Notes: a model not told the origin generated them from the letters alone. DNA of 10,487 bases from Camillea tinctor (GCA_022578605.1 MU394192.1:8479-18965); one strand, 5' to 3'. Numbered from the stretch's first letter, positions 1 to 8,179 are shown. Made by a program: numbers and translations.

Positions 1-92
1 GCCCCCCCCCCCCCCCCGCCCCCCCCCCCCGCCCCCCCCCCCCGCCCCCGCCCCCCCCCCCCCCGCCCCCCCCCCCCCCCCCCCCCCCCCCC
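1..92. repeat. Poly-C low-complexity run, probable contig-end artefact
   Basis: About 92 bases are almost only C, with single G interruptions at 1, 18, 31, 44, 50 and 65 in irregular spacing. The run stops abruptly where PAD coding sequence begins in mid-protein. No coding or regulatory sense can be made of it. Poly-G reads from two-colour sequencing chemistry, assembled on the opposite strand, would give this pattern. A true C-tract is possible but less likely, because it replaces the middle of a conserved protein. Confidence 0.75.
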
Positions 93-697
93 TCGGAGTT
101 CTTCAGAAGGTCCAGGAAGACGGCTACGGGGATAACAATGCTTTTTCTCGACCCGACAATTTGACACCAGGCATTACAAGAACTATCCCGAACGCCACCA
201 TCAACGAGATATTAACTACTAAGTTAATTGCTGAGAATGAGAGGTTCGCGGAACGCCTGGATGGCGTCAAGGCTGTTCTTAAACAAGAAACTGGGATCGG
301 GGATGAAGACATCTACAAAGTGCCCGTAAAATTTACCACTGGTGTCTGCTGGGGACCAGATGAGGGCGTGTCACCAGAACGAAATTGTAGCATCAAGCAC
401 GCTGCCAGACGTTACCCAGGGGTCATCAACGGCGTAGTGCTTAGCGACTCTAAGTATCTATCTCCCAATCCTTAGGACCCAGTTATCAATGGTAAGGATA
501 TATTGGTGGAGGCTATGAATAAGGTGTATGCCAATGTAGGGTACGAAGTACTCTACATTTACAATTGGTTCTCTCACTACGAGGGTGGCGGTGATGTTCA
601 TTGCGGGACGGATACTATCCGTCAGCCACAGCAGCTATGGTGGGATGTCAAGTTGCCTCTGATTGTCGAGGACAATGAGGACAGAATGGAGTTATAG
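92..697 (+). pseudogene. Protein-arginine deiminase, C-terminal fragment with internal stop
   Basis: PAD enzymes convert peptidyl-arginine to citrulline. The frame is open from the C-run at 92 and stays in one frame to TAG at 695-697, with a single in-frame TAG at 473-475. It matches the C-terminal third of the PAD catalytic domain in order: a LQKVQEDGYGD segment near 104-136, a glutamate/leucine helix followed by ETGIGDEDIYKVPVKF, then VINGVVLSDSKYLSPNP, the stop, DPVINGKD, and finally NWFSHYEGGGDVHCGTD with QLWWD close behind. The cysteine at 602-604 in VHCGT corresponds to the nucleophile of vertebrate PADs. The other catalytic residues (Asp, His, Asp) would lie upstream and are outside the window. 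No intron is needed. The product truncated at 473 would lack the nucleophile by 43 codons, so as read the gene is broken. Both sides of the stop remain well conserved, so the lesion is recent, a sequencing error, or recoded. The 5' part is missing because of the poly-C edge. It is convergent with the regulator gene at 955-3656. Confidence 0.8.
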
Positions 698-954
698 ACA
701 CTCCGGGGTTTTTTTTTTTTGGTTTTTTTTTGAAAAAAATATTACTCATTGAGGGTGACAGAATCTTTTAGGAAGTGTATATGGAGTCATCATCATTGAC
801 TGAGGAACGTTAATTGGAATGAGATAGTACATTAATAAGACCAGAGAACACCTCTTTCAAATACCATGAGAGACCGTAACTTAATCCACTCTATCCTCAT
901 TATACCTAGCAATGCGAGCATGTGTTCGATCAGGGGTAACTAACCTACTCTATT
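698..954. other. Convergent intergenic spacer
   Basis: This 257-bp stretch separates the 3' ends of the PAD fragment and the transcription-factor gene. It holds T-runs at about 708-731 and an A-run near 734-739 just after the PAD stop, on the side where a 3' UTR would lie. I see no RNA gene, conserved poly(A) signal or further coding sequence. Confidence 0.5.
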
Positions 955-3656
955 TCAAAAGTTAATCATGCTTAGAAGTTCAGCATCCATGTCCCCGGAA
1001 GCCAGGAGGCTAATTCCCGCTGGGTTCCAACCCTGGGGCATCTCTTCAACCATGTTGTTTGGGGCTGGTGATGCCTGTTCTCCTATGTTGGATGAAATAC
1101 CGGCTCCTAAGCCCTCCGCTATATAGGTAGGCCCTGACTGCCAGGCGTGGTCAGTAGTACTGGTTGAAAGTAAGTCATAGCTTGTCATCCCTTCTCCAGC
1201 TCGACTGCTCCTCGGCACTTCTTTCTGTTGGCTTAATAGCGTGCATACATTGGCAAGTTTCTTGATGATCGTCAAAACCCGACGGGCGGCTGGTGTTTCG
1301 TTGTCGAGACGCTCAGTTGCCTCGATCGCCATCTTCAACTTATTTATCAGATCCGGGACAAGCTGTGTGGGTGAAGAATCGGTATTGGCCGTGAGCCAAG
1401 GTTCATGTTCTAATTCCAGAAGCAGACAGCTATATATGACAAGAGCTGCATTAAAGGCTGCGGAAGATGTTAAAGACTAGCCTATTCTATATATAATAAG
1501 ATACCAGGTACTCACTATAATATATCGAAAACCACCGAGCACCGAGAAGGTCAGTTGTTGTGCTGAGACGATGAACAATATTTATAACCTCTACCGCAGA
1601 GGTTCGGCAAATGACAACGCTCGACTTCCATATCGTTTCAGTCAGGGAGTCGCTTTTGTCTAATTGAAATGGAACGGAAGAGTGGCCTCCTTGACCGAAA
1701 TTCTGAAGAACTGGCCGGTGAAGTAGAATCCTTATGTTGAGGTATCGTAACTGAGTGACTACACTCAGGCGAGCGTATACTGGACGGCGCTGGGGAAGAG
1801 CCCATGGATTTACTTCCATGTCTTTCCATGGCTGTAGACGCAGCGATTCAGGGAGACTTGTCTTCCAATGGCGAAGCTTGTCTTCAATTGCTAATACATC
1901 CCCAACTGTCTCTAACGGAAGCTCTCCATTTTCATCGTCCATGTTATTGTTGTATATTTTAGTGATTATGGAGCCCAGAACCTGGTATAGTTGGCTATGG
2001 ATGTCGGTTAGCGGAAAGCCAGATGTGCTATATGCAGAACGAGACGTACATCGTTGCGATAAAGAACGATGAGGTGTTTGATATGCTGACACCATCGATT
2101 ATGGCGGTTTGTGGCTCGAGCTGATCTAATGAAATATCTAGAGGTAATTCCAGGTTCATGTGGCTATCTTGAATAATGGGCGGCCGCCCAAGGGTCATAC
2201 TCAAGGTCCTAGGACTATGGCGTTAATACTAGCTAGACTACAAGAATGCGGGCGCCTACCTGTCTAAGACGAAGCAACCAAACCATAGTCGCTTGCGTAC
2301 TTCTCTCTCTAGGCCTCTGAACCTGTTCGTCCTAGATTGAGAGTGAAGCCCGAGTCGCATTGCAGCTTGGACTGCAAGACCATGAAGCGACCATGTTAAT
2401 TCAGGTCGTTCCGTATTTTGACCGTATTGGCTCAGTAGCAAGAGGTATTGAACTAAGCAGCAAGTTAATGTCAGCTCTGAAGCTGCAAAGGAGTAAAATA
2501 TACATACCGGTTTCTATATCACTCGTCTGTCGATAGGGGAGAGCAGATAACCTGAGTGCTCTATTGAAAAAGGCATCTGATTCAGTAGCTTTCTTTGACA
2601 CGACTTGTCCAGGCTTCGCACTCATATATGCTGCGAACGCAAATATAGCATTGAAAAGGCATAGCAGAGAGCTTGTTATGCCTTGGAATTGTCTGTTTTT
2701 CCAGTAATGATAGGATGATAGAATCTTCTTCTCGCTAATAAAAGGAAACAGTGACCCGGTGTCCTGAAAATAGAGCTTAATTAAGTGCAAGGCACGCGTC
2801 TCATTTGGGAGAGCTAACAAGCTGCTTGAAATAGGGGCTGGAGGAGGTGCTGGGGAGGCAGTGGACGCGGCTGGTGATTGTAGACAAGTAAGAAATTCAT
2901 GCGTTTCATTTTGGCCAAGTCCTTGTTTGGTAGTTATAGCTCTTAGGCTAGAAGCAGTGGCTCGCGATATACTCTGTAAGAATGCAATGTTGGACGAGGG
3001 ACCTGTAGTGTGCGTCAGTGGAAGTTGACGGTACCCTATATATTGGGTAGCTTGGGATGATAAAAGATGAAGCCTTACCGAAGTAAACAGAACTAGCCTC
3101 CTTGCTGTTGACACCCGCCAGGCCATCTCCACTGTCAAATAAGTCGTGGTTTACCTTTGCAGTTTCATCACAAGCGAGGGTGCATTCTTGGTACGCATCA
3201 TCCTGAAGCCCAAGCGCCGAATCTGTGACGTGGGTACGTAAGGAGAATGAATCTTCGCGATCCTCTCTGAGTTTGACCAATTGCTGAAGCGTATCTTCGA
3301 TAGCTTTCAGGCGTAGGTCGTACCCGGCCGGCATACTGTCCGCAAGAGAACATTAGACGAGACTACATGGACTATTGGGCTTACATACACAACTGACTTC
3401 GGTTGCGGAACTTTCGTGGGTTGTTCATAGATACACTGGATGCCTACATCGGCGCAGAAGCTACAGGCGGGACGAGCTCCATCACACTATGAGAGTAATT
3501 AGTTTGAATTGGCTTGTTGATAACGATGCTGGATTCGTATCCTACCCTAGATTTGCGGTTGCGGCATGAATTGCACGCAACAGCGATACGTCGTCGTTTT
3601 GATACTGGCTCTTCGGGCGGTTCAGAGCTGGCAGGTCGAGAAGAGCCTGGTGGCAT
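955..3656 (-). CDS. Zn2Cys6 transcription factor with fungal_trans domain, 8 exons
   Basis: This is a nuclear DNA-binding regulator of the fungal C6 zinc-cluster family. Exons on the minus strand: 3656-3546, 3486-3389, 3335-3079, 3002-2508, 2452-2260, 2208-2050, 1994-1516 and 1457-955 (TGA). The seven introns are 59, 53, 76, 55, 51, 55 and 58 nt. All are GT-AG, and several have CTAAT, CTAAC or CTGAC branch sites. The joined frame gives 764 residues without a stop, normal for the family. ATG 3656-3654 is the first Met after an in-frame TGA at 3695-3693. A basic KRRR patch (20-23) precedes cysteines 28, 31, 38, 45, 48 and 55 (CX2CX6CX6CX2CX6C). Intron 1 ends exactly before Cys38. A likely dimerisation helix follows (about 75-98, LKAIEDTLQQLVKL). 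Next comes YFGPSSNIAFL (about 154-164), then a fungal_trans / middle homology region (about 220-480) with ERPELTW, RKRLWFGCFVLDR and LGRPPI. The C-terminus is low-complexity. The gene appears intact. Its target pathway cannot be told from sequence; adjacency to the PAD fragment is only suggestive. Confidence 0.9.
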
Positions 3657-3693
3657 AGTTGAATTTATCAAGAAATCTCCCTCTCTCTGATAT

Positions 3694-3699
3694 CACGTG
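3694..3699. promoter_or_regulatory. CACGTG palindrome (E-box) upstream of the zinc-cluster gene
   Basis: A perfect CACGTG lies 37 bp upstream of the chosen ATG at 3656, next to a GA-rich stretch (minus strand, about 3676-3690) that would be leader sequence. Fungal bHLH factors bind CACGTG. A 6-bp site can occur by chance, and its closeness to the ATG may put it in the transcript leader, so binding is only a suggestion. Confidence 0.3.
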
Positions 3700-3910
3700 T
3701 GCAAAGCCTAGGAATAATAACCCTTATATGTGAGTGTAAGGTATCGCGTTACGTCTCCGAGAGACCTCAAGATAGTATGAAATTATTGGCCTTAGGTAGG
3801 TAATACATGCTTTGCGGTTGGTGCACATAGCCGGGGAAGCCGGGAGATATTTAATCTTGAGTGTAGATCTCAAGATGTGGGGTTTGAAACGGTCTAACCT
3901 AGGTAGTATA

Positions 3911-3995
3911 CGAAGATTGGGGCCAAAAGTCTGCACCCACTGCTACTTTAGCCACAGTGTGGAAAATTAAGCCACGACTACGGAGATTTTTACTA
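3911..3995. repeat. Left terminal inverted repeat of the MITE
   Basis: This is the uninterrupted left arm. It begins CGAAGATTGGGGCC and continues through GTGTGGAAAATTAAGCCAC to ATTTTTACTA. It pairs with a right arm that is now in two pieces (4219-4273 and 4658-4687). The four arm-to-arm differences are all transitions: one TG/TA, one CA/TA and two CG/CA pairs. This suggests deamination rather than random substitution. Confidence 0.8.
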
Positions 3996-4026
3996 GAAGT
4001 CTTTGCCAGCTAATAAGGATCTACTG

Positions 4027-4208
4027 CAGCTGTTTGCCAGCTGTATGTCAGCTGCTAAAAGTAGCCAAAATAAAGCCACTGTAAATAGTACTATAGTATT
4101 TATAATTATCTATTAAAAAGTCTTATTAATAGTGATTATTATTAACTATAAGCACTAAAATTTATAGTAAGCTGTAACTTACAGCTAAGTACAGCTGTAA
4201 AACAGCTG
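4027..4208. repeat. CAGCTG motif array with 11-bp spacing in both MITE arms
   Basis: CAGCTG occurs at 4027, 4038 and 4049 in the left arm, exactly 11 bp apart. In the right arm it occurs at 4192 and 4203, also 11 bp apart, with a one-base variant CAGCTA at 4182. A further CAGCTA lies at 4007. The spacing puts each copy on about the same face of the helix. Subterminal motif arrays often serve as transposase-binding sites, but no protein is known here. Confidence 0.6.
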
Positions 4209-4261
4209 CAGTAAATCTTAGTAAAAATCTCTGTAGTTGTGGCTTAATTTTCCACACTGTA

Positions 4262-4273
4262 GCTAAAGTAGCA
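4262..4273. repeat. 12-bp target duplication, left copy
   Basis: GCTAAAGTAGCA here is repeated exactly, in the same orientation, at 4646-4657. The two copies bracket the 372-bp SINE-like insertion. The same sequence is part of the MITE terminal repeat, present once (inverted) in the intact left arm, which proves that the insertion site was inside the MITE. Confidence 0.85.
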
Positions 4274-4291
4274 ATGATGATGATGATGATG
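4274..4291. repeat. (ATG)6 microsatellite, the SINE tail
   Basis: Six perfect ATG units (CAT on the minus strand) lie at the 3' end of the SINE-like element, touching the target duplication at 4273. Short simple-repeat tails are usual at SINE 3' ends. Confidence 0.8.
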
Positions 4292-4571
4292 ATATATTTA
4301 ACGTCCAGGCGGACCTATTTAGTATTATATACTGTAAGCCCTTATCCCTATATAAGGCATAAAACGGTTAAAGTAAGGAAAAAACCTCGTACCAACGTGT
4401 TAAAGTAAACAAAAAAAAAACTGCTTTTAATGCTAAAAAAAACCATATACCGTACATAATTAATACAAGACTTTTTATAGTACTGGAAAAAAACTTAGCA
4501 TCTCAAGTAAAAAGGGTCTCTTGCTGTTAAAGTGCCTTCACACACTTTAAAAAACAAGCGTAGCTACAGCA

Positions 4572-4645
4572 AAATTTGAACCCACGTACATTTAGTTCCC
4601 ACAGAAATGTAAGCCAGGCGCTGACCAACTGCGCCATGTGGCCAG
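4572..4645 (-). promoter_or_regulatory. tRNA-like head with Pol III A and B boxes
   Basis: On the minus strand, TGGCGCAGTTGG (4636-4625) fits the A-box consensus and forms a D-arm-like GCGC/GCGC stem. GGTTCAAATTT (4582-4572) resembles a B box with its last Cs changed to T. The spacing of about 43 bp between boxes is within the tRNA range. The anticodon and T stems do not close well, so I call no functional tRNA and no anticodon. Confidence 0.6.
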
Positions 4646-4657
4646 GCTAAAGTAGCA
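4646..4657. repeat. 12-bp target duplication, right copy
   Basis: This is an exact direct copy of 4262-4273. It is followed by the outer 30 bp of the MITE right terminal repeat (4658-4687). Confidence 0.85.
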
Positions 4658-4691
4658 GTGGGTGCAGACTTTTGGCCCTAATCTTCGTACA

Positions 4692-4707
4692 CTCGTTTCA
4701 AAACGAG
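4692..4707. repeat. Perfect 7-bp inverted repeat next to the MITE
   Basis: CTCGTTT and AAACGAG are separated by only CA. The hairpin lies 4 bp beyond the MITE right TA, and about 20 bp before the AT-rich block starts. The stem is followed by short G/C-containing sequence, not a T-run suited to a terminator. No role is assigned. Confidence 0.4.
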
Positions 4708-5428
4708 CTGTCGCCCTCCACAATTTTTTTCTACTTACACACATACATTTTTTTTAACACGCGTAACACTTACATTTTTTACATTTTAATTTTTAATATT
4801 ATTTATTTTAATATTTAATTTTATTTAATAAAGCTATTAATTTATGTGTAAAATTATCGTAAAAAGCGCTTTTAAAGGTTTAAAACTTTTTATTTTATAT
4901 AAAAAAGCTATTTTTATTAATATTACTTTTTTTTTATAGCTTTAATTTTATAAAAACTATTAAAGTAGCTAAAATTTTTTTTTATTTATAAAGTAATACT
5001 TTATATTATAATAATATTTTTTTATAATTAATTTATAAATAAATTTATTTGTTAAAATTTTAACTTTTTTATTGTTATTTTTATGTTTTTACTTTATTTT
5101 ATAAATAAAAAAGCAACTTTTTTAACTTTTATTTTTAACTTTAAACCGTATATATTTTTTTAAGTAAATTTATATTAATAAAACCGTTAATTAAACTTTA
5201 ATAATGCTTTTAAAGCGTATTTAAAAGCTTTTATTTAAAATAGTAAAAAGTAAATTTTATAATAATACTGCTTATTAAAAAGTAGTTTAAAAACGAGTTA
5301 TTATTATTAAAAAAGCATTTTAAATAAAGCTATTTAAAATAAAACTTATATTTAAGCTTATTTATTAAAATAGCTATTAAAAAAAGCAGTTAGCAAAATA
5401 TAATTTATTACAAAAATTATCTTTTTAA

Positions 5429-5482
5429 AAAAAAAATAACAATAATAATAATAACAATAATAATAGCGCTACTTTTAAAAAC

Positions 5483-5516
<34 letters not shown>

Positions 5517-5686
5517 CTGCTATAAATAACAATAATAACATTAATGCTGCTATTAATGTTATTATTAATGCTATTATTAATATTGCTATTAATGCTAATA
5601 ATAAAATAATTAATAAAAATAAAAATGCTACTATTATTTTTTTAATAATTATATTAAAAGCTTTTATTATTAAAGTTTTTAATTAA
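5429..5686 (+). repeat. AAT/AAC trinucleotide tract with an open low-complexity frame
   Basis: Two (AAT/AAC) runs (5435-5464 and 5480-5515) are followed by irregular AAT, GCT and ATT triplets to about 5600. In one frame the whole stretch reads 85 codons of N, A, I and K without a stop (TAA before, at 5426-5428, and TAA at 5684-5686), with no ATG. The open frame is mostly a by-product of triplet periodicity. It may also be a remnant of an Asn/Ala-rich coding segment or of an (AAC)n microsatellite. I do not call a gene. Confidence 0.55.
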
Positions 5687-6597
5687 ATTTATATTATTAT
5701 TAACGGCAAATTTTTTAAATTATAACTATAAAATAAACGTAAGTTTTTTAAAGTAATTAGCATTAATAATATTAATTATTATATTATTTGCTAATAATTT
5801 AAGTTAATAAATAACGTTTAAAACTTTATTACTTTATAACTTAAAACATATATAAATAAAAAAATAAAAAAATATAACTAATTTTTTTTATAAATATATA
5901 TATAAGTTAAAAAGCTATTTATTAAATAAAATGCTGCATATAAATGCAATTTTAAAGTATTTTGCATTTATTTTTACAGTAAAATAAATAAAAATAAAGT
6001 TTTAAATATTATTAATTATTTTAAATTATTTTATTTTATTATATTTACTTATTATTTTACTTTAAATAAAGTATTTATTTTAATTATTTTAATATTTAAA
6101 GTTTAATAAAACTTAAAGCTTAAAAGCTTTTTTAAAATTATAAAAAAACTTTATTATTAAATACTTTTATAATAACGTAATAATATTTTTTATAATATTA
6201 AAAATTTTTTTATTTAATGCTTTTATTTAATATTATTTTTAATTCTTTAAAGCTTTTTAATTTTTTAAAGCTTTATTAAATATTATTTTATGCTATTTAT
6301 TAATATAATAAGCGCTTAAACTACTAAATAAAAATTTTATATATTTTTTAAAAACTTATTAATTTATAATAAAAATACTTTATACTTAAACTATATTAAA
6401 TTACTGCAATTTTACTAAATTAAAAATAAAACTATATATTATTTTTTTATAATAATTAATATTATTAAATAAGTTAAAAACATTATAAATAATTAAACTA
6501 TTTTTATAAAGTTTTTATTATAATTATATATAAAAATTTTTAAAGCAATTAAAAAAAAATAAATATATAAAACAAAATATAATAACGTAAAAAGTTA

Positions 6598-6765
6598 TGA
6601 TGGTTGCATGACAAGGATAGGAAGTCACAATGTACCCCGCACATAAATAGGTTGCGCTTTCCTGCGCAACCTCAGTCAGATAGTTCCTTCCTTAGACACG
6701 AATACACAACCGTTTCTCACACTTGTTATTGTTTCTATCTTTCTTAGTACGTACACCTACCAACA
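6598..6765 (+). mobile_element. Solo LTR of an LTR retrotransposon
   Basis: This 168-bp island has normal base composition inside the AT block. It begins TGATGGT and ends ACCAACA, giving TG...CA ends with a short imperfect inverted repeat. A perfect 5-bp duplication (AGTTA) flanks it. ATAAATAG at 6643-6650 could be a TATA box on the plus strand. No primer-binding site, polypurine tract or second LTR is present, so recombination between two LTRs probably removed the interior. Its length suits a Ty1/copia-type element, but the superfamily cannot be fixed from the LTR alone. Strand is inferred from the TATA-like motif. Confidence 0.85.
6650..6671. repeat. Perfect 8-bp hairpin inside the solo LTR
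   Basis: GGTTGCGC (6650-6657) and GCGCAACC (6664-6671) enclose the loop TTTCCT. It lies immediately after the TATA-like motif, so in the parent element it would fall in the promoter or the start of the transcript. An RNA or binding-site role is possible but unproven. Confidence 0.6.
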
Positions 6766-7333
6766 AGTTAAAAAACTAAAAGTAGCTTTTTAATAAATTT
6801 TTCAATAAAATAATAAAAAAAAAACATTAATATTAAAATTTTTATATTATTTAAACGGTTTAAAATAATTTTAAAAATTAGTTTATAAAAGCTTTAATAA
6901 ATAAAATTATAAATTGCATTTTTAACTACTATAAAAGTGCAAAAAAAAGCATATATTTACTATTAAAAATTTATAAAAATACTTTAATAAATTAATTACT
7001 TTTTATATTATTATATATATTTAATACTTTTTTTATATTTTTTTTTATTTGCAATTTATTATTGCTAATATTAAAAAATGTAAATAATAAAACTTTATTA
7101 ATAAAATTAATAAAAGCTTTTATATATAAACTATTAAAAAAAATAAGCTAAATAAAAAATTTATATTAAAAGCTTAATAATAATAATATAATTATTTAAT
7201 AAATTTATTATTTTTTAAAAATTTAATATATAATTAAGCAAATTTTTTAAAAAGTATTTACTTTATTTAAGTTTTATATTAAGCAATATTTAAAAAATGC
7301 TGTTAAATTTTTAATGTAATTACTATATATTAA

Positions 7334-7350
7334 AAGGTGCATAGCACCTT
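7334..7350. repeat. 7-bp inverted repeat in the AT block
   Basis: AAGGTGC, a 3-bp ATA loop and GCACCTT form a perfect hairpin. It is one of few G/C-containing spots here. The palindrome ACTAATATTAGT follows at 7373-7384. Nothing further is recognised around them. Confidence 0.4.
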
Positions 7351-8110
7351 ACATAAATAAAATAAAATAAGGACTAATATTAGTATTAGTAAATAAAATA
7401 AGAAAATAGCAACATTTAATATACAGCGTAGTTATATATTTAATGTTAAACCTTTTTATTTTTTTACATATTTATAATACTATTTTATATTGCTATATTT
7501 TGCATTATATAGTACGGTAAGTTTAATTTTAACGTAGTTATAGAAATTTTATTTTATTATTATTAAATAAACTTTTTAACTTAAACTTTTTTAATTAAAA
7601 AGCAAATTAAAAACAACATTTTTTTTTAAGCAAGCTAGCTATATTTAATGCTTTTTGCTAAAAATAAGCAAAATTTAACGCTTTTTACTAAAAATTAACA
7701 ATTTAAATTAAAAGAACTATTTATTATTATAAAATAAATTTTAATAAAAATATTTTAATTAATAAATAAACTTTTATTTATAATATTATATTTAAGTTAA
7801 TAATTTTATATTAACGCTAATATTTACAGTATTTTAATTAGCACGTTTTTTATAAAATGCTTTAAATTTTTAAAACATATAAAATATTTATAATTTTTAA
7901 TTAAAAATTTTATATATAGCTTTTATACTTTTTGCTTTACTTTATTTAAAGTTTTTTGCTTAAATTAATATTATATAAAAAGCGCGTACTTTATTAACTT
8001 GTAAAGACTTAAAATTTTTAAACCTTACTTTTAAAAAAAAAAAAAAATAATAAACTTAACTTATATATAATTTATTTTATTATTTCTATTTATTATTAAT
8101 TTATTGCAGC

Positions 8111-8179
8111 ATTTTTATTATTATTTTATTATTTTTATTATTGTTTTATTATTTTTATTATTATTTTATTTTTTTATTA
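8111..8179. repeat. 20-bp tandem repeat, 3.4 copies
   Basis: The units are 8111-8130, 8131-8150 and 8151-8170 (consensus ATTTTTATTATTATTTTATT), plus a partial unit to 8179. Unit 2 differs by one base (G at 8143). This is a minisatellite inside the AT block. Confidence 0.75.

Larger units (their letters stand above)
4274..4645 (-). mobile_element. tRNA-headed SINE-like retroelement inserted in the MITE
   Basis: The element is 372 bp, lies on the minus strand, and is bracketed by perfect 12-bp direct repeats. Its 5' end (4645 downward) resembles a tRNA, with an A box and a B-box-like sequence. Its 3' end is (CAT)6 directly against the target duplication. A tRNA head, a simple-repeat tail and a target duplication of this length are the hallmarks of a SINE mobilised by LINE-type reverse transcription. 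It has no coding frame. T-runs on the transcribed strand (4549-4554, 4487-4493, 4435-4442, 4411-4420) would stop RNA polymerase III early, so this copy is probably not transcribed at full length now. I do not recognise the family. Confidence 0.65.
3911..4687. mobile_element. Hairpin MITE with TA target duplication, split by a SINE-like insertion
   Basis: The ends are long inverted repeats. Segment 3909-3953 matches the reverse complement of 4645-4689 at 44 of 45 positions. Segment 3941-3995 matches the reverse complement of 4219-4273 at 52 of 55. Removing the insertion and one duplicate copy (4274-4657) joins the two right-hand pieces into one continuous arm that mirrors the left arm. The original element is then about 393 bp, flanked by TA (3909-3910 and 4688-4689), as for Tc1/mariner-type elements. 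The inverted symmetry continues inward as CAGCTG-rich arms (about 4020-4055 and 4170-4212), so the whole element could fold into a long hairpin. It has no transposase frame and is therefore non-autonomous. The superfamily assignment rests only on the TA flanks. Confidence 0.8.
6593..6770. repeat. 5-bp target duplication AGTTA flanking the solo LTR
   Basis: AGTTA at 6593-6597 and AGTTA at 6766-6770 directly abut the TG and CA ends of the island between them. Five base pairs is the usual LTR-retrotransposon duplication size. Confidence 0.85.

Noticed and set aside
1755..2072. 105-codon plus-strand frame
   Set aside because: It is the antisense shadow of exons 6 and 7 of the transcription-factor gene, whose minus-strand splicing and domain motifs are clear.
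3079..3335. Separate short gene starting at the Met at 3334
   Set aside because: That Met is internal. Splicing from 3389 to 3335 joins it in frame to the zinc cluster, with a GTATGT donor, a CTAAT branch site and a CAG acceptor.
3724..3936. 70-codon minus-strand frame upstream of the zinc-cluster gene
   Set aside because: It overlaps the MITE terminal repeat at its start and shows no family resemblance. It is a chance frame in intergenic DNA.
4558..4645. A functional tRNA gene on the minus strand
   Set aside because: The A box and D arm are good, but the anticodon and T stems do not pair properly, and the unit sits at the head of an element with target duplications. It is better read as a SINE head.
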